A stretch of DNA of 34,581 bases, taken from contig NZ_LIQR01000365.1 of NCBI RefSeq assembly GCF_001418575.1, forward strand, positions 1 through 34,581, written 5' to 3'. Position numbers and translations under genes: made by a program. The stretch comes from Peterkaempfera griseoplana (GTDB lineage Bacteria; Actinomycetota; Actinomycetes; Streptomycetales; Streptomycetaceae). Each line of letters starts with the position of its first letter. Within the stretch, counting starts at the first letter, position 1. Under the pieces are notes generated by a model. That model did not search any database. It worked only from the letters and a program-made list of their open reading frames with translations, and was not told where the DNA came from. This document shows, one piece after another, positions 16,553 through 23,584 of the stretch.

Positions 16553-17353
16553 TCAGACGGCGACGACCGTGATGCCGCCGTCGCGCAGGCGGTCGGAGAC
16601 GTCGGAGGGGATGCCGGTGTCGGTCACCAGCACATCGATCCGCCCGAGGTCGCACACCCGGGCGAAGGCCCGCTTGCCGATCTTCGAGGAGTCGGCTGCC
16701 ACGACCACGCGCTGGGCCCGCTCGGCCAGCAGCCGGTTGATGGCGGCCTCGCCCTCGTGGTGGACGTAGGCGCCGCGTCCGATGTCGATCGCGTTGACCC
16801 CCAGCACGGCGACGTCCAGGGTGATCTCCTCCAGGACTCCGCTGGCCAGGGGCCCGGTGAGCTCGTAGGACTGAGGGCGGGCGACGCCGCCGGTGACGAC
16901 GATCTTGATCTGCGGCCGGATGACGAGCTCGTTCGCGATGTTGAGGGCGTTGGTCACCACGGTGAGGGCCGGCAGCCCGCCGCTCGCGGCAGCGGTGTCG
17001 CCTACGATGTCGGCGCGCACCGACAGGGCGCGGCCCACCTCGGTGATGGTGGTGCCCCCCGTCAGCCCCACCACCTCACCGACGGACACCAGGTCCGCTA
17101 CGGCGCGGCCGATGCGCTGCTTCTCCGGGGCGTGTCGCGCCGTCTTGTAACGCAACGGCAGCTCGTAGGAGACCCCGTGTGCGACCGCGCCGCCCCGGGT
17201 GCGGGTGAGCATGTGCTGCTCGGCGAGCTGGTCGAGGTCGCGGCGGATCGTTGCGGCGGAGACGTCAAGTGCGGCCGCGGCCTCGTCGACCTCCACGCGA
17301 CCGTTCTGCGCGACCAGCTCCAGCAGTGTGTTCCACCGGGCATCCCTGGACAC
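16553..17353 (-). CDS. DeoR/GlpR-family transcriptional repressor, AgaR-like
   Basis: A 266-residue sugar-phosphate-responsive regulator. The N-terminal winged helix-turn-helix includes AAALDVSAATIRRDLDQLAE. The C-terminal DeoR sensor domain has GLTGGTTITEVGRAL, VVTNALNIANEL and VVVAADSSKIGKRAF, the usual sugar-phosphate pocket blocks. I chose GTG 17353 because GAGGAGAG lies five bases before it; an ATG at 17368 in the same frame overlaps that site and has none of its own. The gene diverges from the SIS/ROK/PfkB/aldolase operon, so it most likely represses that operon and is relieved by an amino-sugar phosphate or tagatose phosphate. The effector identity is inference. Confidence 0.88.
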   Translation of the reverse strand: MSRDARWNTLLELVAQNGRVEVDEAAAALDVSAATIRRDLDQLAEQHMLTRTRGGAVAHGVSYELPLRYKTARHAPEKQRIGRAVADLVSVGEVVGLTGGTTITEVGRALSVRADIVGDTAAASGGLPALTVVTNALNIANELVIRPQIKIVVTGGVARPQSYELTGPLASGVLEEITLDVAVLGVNAIDIGRGAYVHHEGEAAINRLLAERAQRVVVAADSSKIGKRAFARVCDLGRIDVLVTDTGIPSDVSDRLRDGGITVVAV

Positions 17354-17469
17354 GGGCTCTCTCCTCATGCATGAGCGGTGTTGATCTCTACGGCTGCATA
17401 AGAGCAGGCATTGAACAGGCGCAAGCGTGACACATTGCGCCGATCGGTCGCAGTCGGCTCTGGGCGTGC

Positions 17470-17499
17470 TTGAAATTGATTGGAGAACGCGTGTAGCGT
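17470..17499 (+). promoter_or_regulatory. Candidate promoter of the amino-sugar operon
   Basis: TTGAAA (17470-17475) and TAGCGT (17494-17499) are separated by 18 bp and point to the SIS gene start at 17539. Two similar A/T-containing units, GAAATTGA (17472-17479) and GAAATCGA, overlap or follow the promoter and could be DeoR contact sites in this 185-bp divergent region. Confidence 0.45.
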
Positions 17500-17538
17500 G
17501 CGAAATCGAGCATAGACCTCACAGTTTGGAGCATAGGC

Positions 17539-18423
17539 ATGACATTCGTGGACACCGAGATCGCAAGCCAGCCGGAGTGCTGGCAGCGCGCAGCAGACCT
17601 GGCCGCCGAGGGGGGCGCGGCTCTGCCCGACCCCGGTGAACGGATCGCCGTGGTGGGCTGCGGCACCTCCTACTACATGGCGCAGTCCTATGCGGCGCTG
17701 CGCGAAGGCACAGGCCAGGGCGAGTCGGACGCCTTCGCGGCCTCCGAGTTCCCGCTGGACCGGCCGTACGACCGGGTGCTCGCCCTCACCCGCTCCGGCA
17801 CCACCACCGAGGTGCTGGAACTGCTCGGCCGCCTCGACGGCACCACCCGCACCACCGCCGTCACCGCCGACCCCGACACCCCGGTGATGTCGGCCGCCGA
17901 CGACGTGGTCGTCCTGGACTTCGCCGACGAGCAGTCGGTGGTGCAGACCCGGTTCGCCACCACCGCGCTCACCCTCTTCCGCGCCCACCTCGGCCTGCAC
18001 ACCGACAACGTGGTCGAGGACGCGCGGACCGCGCTGGCCGAGCCGCTGTCGCAGGATCTGGTGGACGCCACCCAGATCGCCTTCCTCGGCCGCGGCTGGA
18101 CGGTCGGCCTGGCCAACGAGGCGGCGCTCAAGATGAAGGAGGCGTCGCTGTCCTGGACGGAGTCCTACCCCGCGATGGAGTACCGCCACGGCCCCATCAG
18201 CATCGCCACCACCGGCACCGCGACCTGGATGTTCGGTCCCGCCCCCGCCGGCCTCGCCGAGCAGGTGCGCGCCACCGGCGCCCACTGGGCCGAGAGCCCC
18301 CTGGACCCGCTGGCCGACCTGGTCCGCGTCCAGCGTCTCGCGGTCGCCCGCGCGGCCGCCCGGGGCCTCGATCCCGACCGGCCGCGTCATCTGACGCGCT
18401 CGGTGGTCCTCGCGGACGCCTAG
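17539..18423 (+). CDS. agaS: SIS-domain sugar isomerase/deaminase, AgaS-like
   Basis: A 294-residue cytoplasmic protein with two SIS sugar-phosphate domains. The first has VVGCGTSYYMAQSYAAL (38-54) and ALTRSGTTTEVLE. The second has GRGWTVGLANEAALKMKEAS and SYPAMEYRHGPIS, where Glu and His of this kind act in ring opening and isomerisation. There is no glutaminase domain, so it is not GlmS. AgaS enzymes convert galactosamine-6-phosphate to tagatose-6-phosphate with loss of ammonia. The neighbouring PfkB kinase and class II aldolase are the next two enzymes of that route, which supports the assignment; glucosamine-6-phosphate deamination is the main alternative. ATG 17539 has a GGAG site seven to eight bases upstream. 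It starts a four-gene operon with very short gaps. Confidence 0.78.
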   Translation: MTFVDTEIASQPECWQRAADLAAEGGAALPDPGERIAVVGCGTSYYMAQSYAALREGTGQGESDAFAASEFPLDRPYDRVLALTRSGTTTEVLELLGRLDGTTRTTAVTADPDTPVMSAADDVVVLDFADEQSVVQTRFATTALTLFRAHLGLHTDNVVEDARTALAEPLSQDLVDATQIAFLGRGWTVGLANEAALKMKEASLSWTESYPAMEYRHGPISIATTGTATWMFGPAPAGLAEQVRATGAHWAESPLDPLADLVRVQRLAVARAAARGLDPDRPRHLTRSVVLADA

Positions 18424-18427
18424 CGCC

Positions 18428-19351
18428 ATGGCCTACCTGATAGCCCTGGACGTCGGCGGGACGGGCATCAAGGCGGCCCTGCTCGACGCCACCGGCCGCG
18501 CCATGGAGCAGTACTGGCGCCCCACGGGTCGGGAGCAGGGGCCGGACGCCGTGGTGCGCCGGATCGTCACCTTCACCGAAGAACTGCAGCGGCAGGCCGC
18601 GGGGGCAGGTATGCCTGCCTCGGCCGTGGGTCTCGCCGTCCCCGGCATCGTCGACGCGCCCGCCGGCGTCGGCATCCGCTCCACGACCATCGGCTGGCGG
18701 GACATCCCCTTCGGAGAACTGGTCCGGGAGCGGACCGGCCTCCCGGTTGCTCTCAGCCATGACGTCCGCGCCGGGGGAGTGGCCGAGGCCCGTCTGGGAG
18801 CCGGCCGTGCCCACCGCTGGTTCCTGTTCGTCGCCGTCGGGACCGGCATCGCGGCGGCCCTGGTCAGCGACGGCCGGGCGGTGCCGGGAGCCCAACACCG
18901 CGCCGGGGAGATCGGCCACATCCCGGTACGGCCGGGTGGGGAGGAATGTGTGTGCGGCGGCGCCGGATGTGCCGAGGCCTATGCGTCCGCAGCTGCCGTG
19001 GCGCGGCGGCACACCGCCCTCACCGGCACGCACTCCGAGGCCTCACAGGTCGCCCGGCTCGCAGCCGCGGGCGACGTGGCGGCGGGCGGGGTGTGGGACG
19101 AGGCGGTCACCGCCCTGGCCGATGCGCTGCTCATCGCCTGCGCCGTTGTGGACCCGCCGCTGATCGTCCTCGGCGGCGGACTCGCGGAGTCCGGCGAACT
19201 GCTGCTCGCCCCCCTGCGGGCCCGCATGGCCGAACGGGCCACCGTCCAGCATCCCCCCCTGCTCGCCCGCGCCCAGCTGGGCGACCGGGCGGGCTGTCTG
19301 GGGGCGGGCCTGCTGGCAGCCGACCTGACCAAAGGGGGAATCCGCCGGTGA
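18428..19351 (+). CDS. ROK-family sugar kinase
   Basis: A 307-residue kinase. DVGGTGIKAALLD (8-20) is the ATP phosphate-binding loop. LSHDVRAGGVAEARLGAG holds the catalytic Asp and FVAVGTGIAAALV the second phosphate loop. The Zn-binding ROK signature is GHIPVRPGG...CVCGGAGCAEAY, with His and three Cys present. No DNA-binding domain is attached, so it is an enzyme rather than a NagC-type repressor. ROK kinases phosphorylate glucose, GlcNAc, ManNAc or GalNAc. Position between AgaS-like and PfkB genes makes the 6-phosphorylation of a hexosamine most likely. It starts four bases after the SIS stop and overlaps the next gene by four bases. Confidence 0.88.
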   Translation: MAYLIALDVGGTGIKAALLDATGRAMEQYWRPTGREQGPDAVVRRIVTFTEELQRQAAGAGMPASAVGLAVPGIVDAPAGVGIRSTTIGWRDIPFGELVRERTGLPVALSHDVRAGGVAEARLGAGRAHRWFLFVAVGTGIAAALVSDGRAVPGAQHRAGEIGHIPVRPGGEECVCGGAGCAEAYASAAAVARRHTALTGTHSEASQVARLAAAGDVAAGGVWDEAVTALADALLIACAVVDPPLIVLGGGLAESGELLLAPLRARMAERATVQHPPLLARAQLGDRAGCLGAGLLAADLTKGGIRR

Positions 19352-20256
19352 TCGTCACCCTGACGCCCAACCCGGCGCTCGACATCACCTACACCGTCCC
19401 CGGCTTCCGCCCGCACGCCACCCACCGGGTGGCCGAGGTATGCGCGCAGGCGGGAGGCAAGGGCGTCAACGTCGCCAGGGTGCTGCACACCCTGGACCGT
19501 CCGGCGATGGCGGTGCTCCCCCTGGGCGGACGCACCGGAGCCGAGATTGCCCACGACCTCGCCGCCTGCGGAATCCCGTACGCCGGCGTGCCGATCGACG
19601 GAGAGACCCGCCGCACGGTCGCCGTTGTCGACGGCACCGACACCACCATGCTCAACGAGCCGGGCCCGGAGGTGGACGGGCGGCAATGGGCCGCCGTGCA
19701 CCAGCGGGTGCGGGAACTGCTGCCGTACACTGCCGTGCTGGTCGTCTCCGGCAGCCTGCCCCGGGGGTTGTCCGAGGACGCCTGCGCTGCGCTGATCCGG
19801 CTCGCCCGCGGGCGTGGCGTACCCGTGGTCCTCGACGCGGACGGCCCGGTGCTGGCCGCAGGGCTGAGCGCGCGGCCCACCGTGGTCAAGCCCAACGCTG
19901 CCGAACTGGCCGCGGCCACCGGCATCGAGGACCCTGTCCGGGCCGCGGTCGCCCTGCTGGCCGCCGGAGCCCAGGCGGTGGTCGCCTCGCTGGGCCCCGA
20001 CGGACTGCTGGCGGTCACCCCGGACGGCAGCTGGCGGGCCCGCCCGCCGCAGCACCTCGCCGGCAACACCGCCGGCGCCGGCGACGCCGTGGTCGCCGCC
20101 CTCGCCGTCGGCCTCGCCGACGGCACGTCCTGGCCTGATGTGCTCGCCGACGCGGTCGCGCTCTCCGCTGCGACCGTCCTGGCACCGCGCGCCGGGGTGT
20201 TCGTCCCCGAGGCGTACCGGCGGTTCGCCGCGCTCGCCTGCGCCACCCGTGTCTGA
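19348..20256 (+). CDS. PfkB-family kinase: tagatose-6-phosphate or fructose-1-phosphate kinase
   Basis: A 302-residue sugar-phosphate kinase of the LacC/FruK branch. MIVTLTPNPALDITY is the typical start, AGGKGVNVARVL the substrate-binding PfkB signature, and NTAGAGDAVVAA the anion-hole motif with the catalytic Asp. GTG 19348 overlaps the ROK stop (GTGA), with AAAGGGGG about ten bases upstream. In this operon it most likely makes tagatose-1,6-bisphosphate from tagatose-6-phosphate for the aldolase that follows. FruK (fructose-1-phosphate) belongs to the same branch, but no PTS gene is nearby. Confidence 0.85.
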   Translation: MIVTLTPNPALDITYTVPGFRPHATHRVAEVCAQAGGKGVNVARVLHTLDRPAMAVLPLGGRTGAEIAHDLAACGIPYAGVPIDGETRRTVAVVDGTDTTMLNEPGPEVDGRQWAAVHQRVRELLPYTAVLVVSGSLPRGLSEDACAALIRLARGRGVPVVLDADGPVLAAGLSARPTVVKPNAAELAAATGIEDPVRAAVALLAAGAQAVVASLGPDGLLAVTPDGSWRARPPQHLAGNTAGAGDAVVAALAVGLADGTSWPDVLADAVALSAATVLAPRAGVFVPEAYRRFAALACATRV

Positions 20257-20296
20257 TCCCTGCCCGCCTGCTTTCCCGGCTCCCCCGGAGAGACTC

Positions 20297-21172
20297 ATGC
20301 CCCTCGCAGCCACCGGCGTCCTGGTCGCCGCCGCAGCCGCCGAACACCGCGCTGTCGCTGCGTTCAACATCATCACCCTGGAGCACGCCGAAGCGGTCGT
20401 CGCGGGCGCCGAGCTCTCGGGCACCCCGGTGATCCTCCAGATCAGCGAGAACGCCGTGGCCTTCCACAACGGCTGCCTGGCCCCGCTCGCCCGCGCCGCC
20501 GCCGAGACCGCACAGCTGGCCGGTGTGCCGGTAGCCCTCCACCTGGACCATGTGCAGAGCACCCGGCTGCTCCACCAGGCGGCGGACTGCGGGTTCAGTT
20601 CGGTGATGTACGACGCCTCCGGCCTGCCGTACGAGGAGAACCTGGCCGCCACCCGCGCCGCCGCGCAGTGGGCCCACCGACACGGGCTCTGGGTGGAGGC
20701 GGAGCTCGGCCGGGTCGGGGGCAAGGGCGGCGGGGCCCCGCTCGGCGCCCACGCGCCGGGCGCCCGGACCGACCCCGGCGAGGCCCGCGCGTTCGTCGCC
20801 GCCACCGGTGTGGACGCCCTCGCCGTGGCGATCGGCAGCTCCCACGCGATGACCTCCCGTACGGCCCGCCTCGACCACGGCCTGCTGGAGCGGCTGCGCG
20901 CAGCCCTGGACCTGCCGCTGGTCCTCCACGGCTCCTCCGGGTTGCCCGACGCCGAACTTCGGGCGGCCGTCAACGGCGGGATCGCGAAGATCAACATCGG
21001 AACCGCCCTCAACACCTCGATGACCGGTGCCATCCGGGGCCATCTCGCCGAGCGCCCGCACGCTGTGGACCCTCGCGACTATCTCGCGCCGGCCCGCAGC
21101 GCGATGAGCCGAACGGTCGCCGCCTACATCACCACCCTGAACGGCGCCGCCGAGGAGGTGCCCGCGGGCTGA
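20297..21172 (+). CDS. Class II ketose-bisphosphate aldolase (tagatose/fructose-bisphosphate type)
   Basis: A 291-residue zinc aldolase. AFNIITLEHAEAVV is the typical N-terminal block, HLDHVQS carries Zn-ligand His and catalytic Asp residues, VEAELGRVGGKGGG holds a further conserved Glu and the K-binding loop, and LHGSSGLPD and KINIGTAL are the phosphate-binding motifs. It splits a ketose-1,6-bisphosphate to DHAP and glyceraldehyde-3-phosphate, completing the route begun by the SIS protein. Start ATG 20297 has GGAGAGA just upstream. The gap to PfkB is 40 nt. Tagatose preference (KbaY/GatY) is inferred from context; fructose bisphosphate would be the alternative. No terminator is evident after it. 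Confidence 0.85.
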   Translation: MPLAATGVLVAAAAAEHRAVAAFNIITLEHAEAVVAGAELSGTPVILQISENAVAFHNGCLAPLARAAAETAQLAGVPVALHLDHVQSTRLLHQAADCGFSSVMYDASGLPYEENLAATRAAAQWAHRHGLWVEAELGRVGGKGGGAPLGAHAPGARTDPGEARAFVAATGVDALAVAIGSSHAMTSRTARLDHGLLERLRAALDLPLVLHGSSGLPDAELRAAVNGGIAKINIGTALNTSMTGAIRGHLAERPHAVDPRDYLAPARSAMSRTVAAYITTLNGAAEEVPAG

Positions 21173-21174
21173 GG

Positions 21175-21564
21175 TTTGATCGGCGCCCGCACGTCGCGTC
21201 GCTCTGGGGCATGGTCGGGACGGCTGTCACCAGCCGCATCTCAGCCCGACTCGGGCTCCGCGGGGCGATCGCGCCGGCCGGTCTCCTGGTCGCCGCAGGA
21301 TTCGCCGCACTTGCGGCGGCACTCCACCCAACTCCAAGTCGTCTGCACCGCGGCGTCTTCGGCTTCGGGTTCGGTGTACTGCTCGCCGCCATGGCGGCAC
21401 TCGTCGCGGAAGCGGCCCCGGCTGGCTCGAAGGGCATCGCAGCCGGGATCTGCAACACCGTCCGGGTGCTCGGCGGAGCCGTCATGGGCGGCGTCCTGTC
21501 GGTTGTCCTCGGAAGCACGGTGCTGGCGCACGCCGAGGTCGGCGGTGTGCCGGTGGCGCCCGAA
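21175..21564 (+). pseudogene. Internal fragment of an MFS transporter
   Basis: A frame with VTSRISARLGLRGAIAPAGL, GFGFGVLLAAMAALVAEAAP and GIAAGICNTVRVLGGAVMGG, followed by VLSVVLGSTVLAHAEVG, reads as late membrane segments of a drug-type major facilitator. The N-terminal two-thirds is missing and the C-terminus is cut where the oppositely oriented DUF2264 gene ends. No start or ribosome site is present. It probably marks the join where the lyase operon was placed next to the amino-sugar operon. Confidence 0.65.
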
Positions 21565-23475
21565 TCAGGAGCGGAGCACCGTACCGTCGGGGAACCGCAC
21601 GGTCACGGTGCGATCCCCCTCACCGCTGAGACCCTCGGCCCCGTCGAGCGAGACGGTCACGGCCTCACGGATCTCCTGGGGGTGCACGGCGTCGCCTGAA
21701 AGGACGATGAGGCTGACATGGATGCTGCTCCCACCCGGGTGTGCGGTGCGCCGCAGGAAAGGCACGGCGGAGTGCGGCCCGTAGGCGTTCGCCTCGATGT
21801 CGCGGTCCACCGCAGCGGTCTCGTCCCAGCCGTACAGGCCGATGGCCGCGCTGGTCAGACCGTCGCTGCGGCGGGCGAGGGCCCAGCACGGGCCGGTGGC
21901 GGTGACAGGCTGCTGCCGGCAGCCGAGCGCATGGCCGCCCTCGCGCACGGTGATGCCGACCGGTGCCTCGACGCGGTGGACCCGGATCTCCCACGGTCCG
22001 TGGAGCAGCGAGGTGGTTTCGATGCGGTAGTCGGTGTCGTCCCCGGGGACCCGGGCGGTGTGCCAGGAGGCGGCTCGGCGGTCGTCGACGGCAATCGGAT
22101 GGATGCGGGTGCGGCGGCTCGCAGTGCCGTCGGCGCAGACGAGGGCGATGTGGTTGTCCACAGCGCGGGCCCAGGCGTGCGGAGCACTCTGCGGGGCCGT
22201 GTGAGTCGAGTAGGCGAGCTTGGCGTAGTGCGGGTCGTCGTCGGCCTTCGCGGGCTCGGGGGGGTTGTGGTCGCTGCCGTGGTTGACCAGGCGCACGATG
22301 CCGTCGTGGCGGGTGCCGTGCAGAAGCCAGCCCGGCACGGGCAGGGCGGTGTACTGGTCGGCCGTCTCGACGGGCAGCGGCTCCTCCCGCGCCGTCCAGA
22401 CGTCGTGGTCGGGAGGCAGCAGCAGTCCGAGGAAGGCTTTGCTCGCCCAGTACGGGGAGGCGGGTCCGGAGTAGGGCTGGGTACTGGGGAGAAAGGTGTC
22501 GTACCAGCCGAGGGTCAGAAGTCCTCGCTCGTCCGGGACGCCGCGTTCGGTGAAGTGCCTGACAGCACCCGAGGCCAGACGGCGGCTCAGCCCCGGTGGG
22601 TACGGGGTCGCACCGGTGAGCGCGCCCAGCCAGATCGGAGCCGTGGCCGCGTATCGGTAGCTCAGTGAGCGGCCCTGGTGAACGGGGGCGCCGTCACCGC
22701 CGAAGAAGTGGACATAGGAGCCGAGGAACGCGTTGAGGCGCTCCTGGTAGACCTTGGCGCGATCGCCGGACTCCTCGCCTGCGATCCTGGCCCACAGCAG
22801 CGGGTAGAGGTGCAGGGCCCAGCCGTTGTAGTAGTCGAAGTTGCGGCCGTCGCCGTCGGTGTACCAGCCGTCGCCGACGTACCAGTCCTCGAGCCGGTCC
22901 AGGCCGCCGTCGATGTCGGCCTGGGAGTACGGGGCGCCGACGGAGGCCAGGAACTGTTCGGAGACGACCTGGAAGAGGCGCCAGTTGTTGTCCCAGGTGC
23001 GGTGTCCGACGAAGCCGGAGAGCCAGTCGACGACCCGCTCCTTGGCCCCGGGGTCGAGACGGTCCCAGATCCATGGCCGGGTCTCGTGCAGGCCGATGGC
23101 GATCGAGGCAGCCTCGACCATCTGCTGTGAGCAGTCGGTGAGCTTCGGCCAGGCCTCCCCGGAGGCCGGATCGGTGCCGGCCGCCAGGCCCGCGGCGTAC
23201 CGCTCGATCAGCCGCGGGTCGACCTGGCCGCCCGCGCCGGCGATCCGGAAGGCCGCCAGCAGGAAGGTCCGCGCATAGCCCTCCAGGCCGTCGCAGACCA
23301 CTCCGGACCAGCTTGTCCGTCCCGGCAGCCGGTACTGCGCGAATCCGGGACTCCCGTGCGGCGCCACGCCTGCGAGCAGCACGTCGGCGAGGGCTTCCCA
23401 GTGGGCACGCGTCCACCCGGTGCGCGGCGAGAGCAGCCGGTCGGTCGGCGGAAGCTGCAGATACGGTGCGGTCAT
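21565..23475 (-). CDS. DUF2264-domain protein
   Basis: A 636-residue protein that I recognise as DUF2264 (PF10022) from its N-terminal LLSPRTGWTRAHWEALADVL and DGLEGYARTFLLAAFR and the tryptophan/aromatic-rich helical repeats after them, which suggest an (alpha/alpha)-toroid followed by a beta domain. It has no signal peptide, so it acts in the cytoplasm. ATG 23475 (MTAPYLQLP) is preferred; an ATG at 23487 is too close to a GAGGA site. It is the last gene of the lyase operon. A cytoplasmic toroid enzyme beside a PL8 lyase and importer would be well placed to cleave the imported unsaturated disaccharide, the job GH88/GH105 enzymes do elsewhere and which no other gene here covers. That function is inference. 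Confidence 0.8.
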   Translation of the reverse strand: MTAPYLQLPPTDRLLSPRTGWTRAHWEALADVLLAGVAPHGSPGFAQYRLPGRTSWSGVVCDGLEGYARTFLLAAFRIAGAGGQVDPRLIERYAAGLAAGTDPASGEAWPKLTDCSQQMVEAASIAIGLHETRPWIWDRLDPGAKERVVDWLSGFVGHRTWDNNWRLFQVVSEQFLASVGAPYSQADIDGGLDRLEDWYVGDGWYTDGDGRNFDYYNGWALHLYPLLWARIAGEESGDRAKVYQERLNAFLGSYVHFFGGDGAPVHQGRSLSYRYAATAPIWLGALTGATPYPPGLSRRLASGAVRHFTERGVPDERGLLTLGWYDTFLPSTQPYSGPASPYWASKAFLGLLLPPDHDVWTAREEPLPVETADQYTALPVPGWLLHGTRHDGIVRLVNHGSDHNPPEPAKADDDPHYAKLAYSTHTAPQSAPHAWARAVDNHIALVCADGTASRRTRIHPIAVDDRRAASWHTARVPGDDTDYRIETTSLLHGPWEIRVHRVEAPVGITVREGGHALGCRQQPVTATGPCWALARRSDGLTSAAIGLYGWDETAAVDRDIEANAYGPHSAVPFLRRTAHPGGSSIHVSLIVLSGDAVHPQEIREAVTVSLDGAEGLSGEGDRTVTVRFPDGTVLRS

Positions 23476-23584
23476 GCGGTGTCCCATTCCTCGGCGGTGG
23501 GCTCGGGCCTGCTGGGTGCGCGGTCCGAGGGGGAGAACCGGGGTTTCCCCCGGCTTTCCGTCGGGTCGGAGGGCTGGTCGCCGT

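Noticed and set aside
17539-18423. GlmS (glucosamine-fructose-6-phosphate aminotransferase)
   Set aside because: There is no glutaminase domain and the protein is half the required length; the neighbours are catabolic.
18979-21033. Long minus-strand frame opposite ROK, PfkB and aldolase genes
   Set aside because: All three plus-strand genes have full family motifs and coupled starts; the antisense frame is low-complexity.
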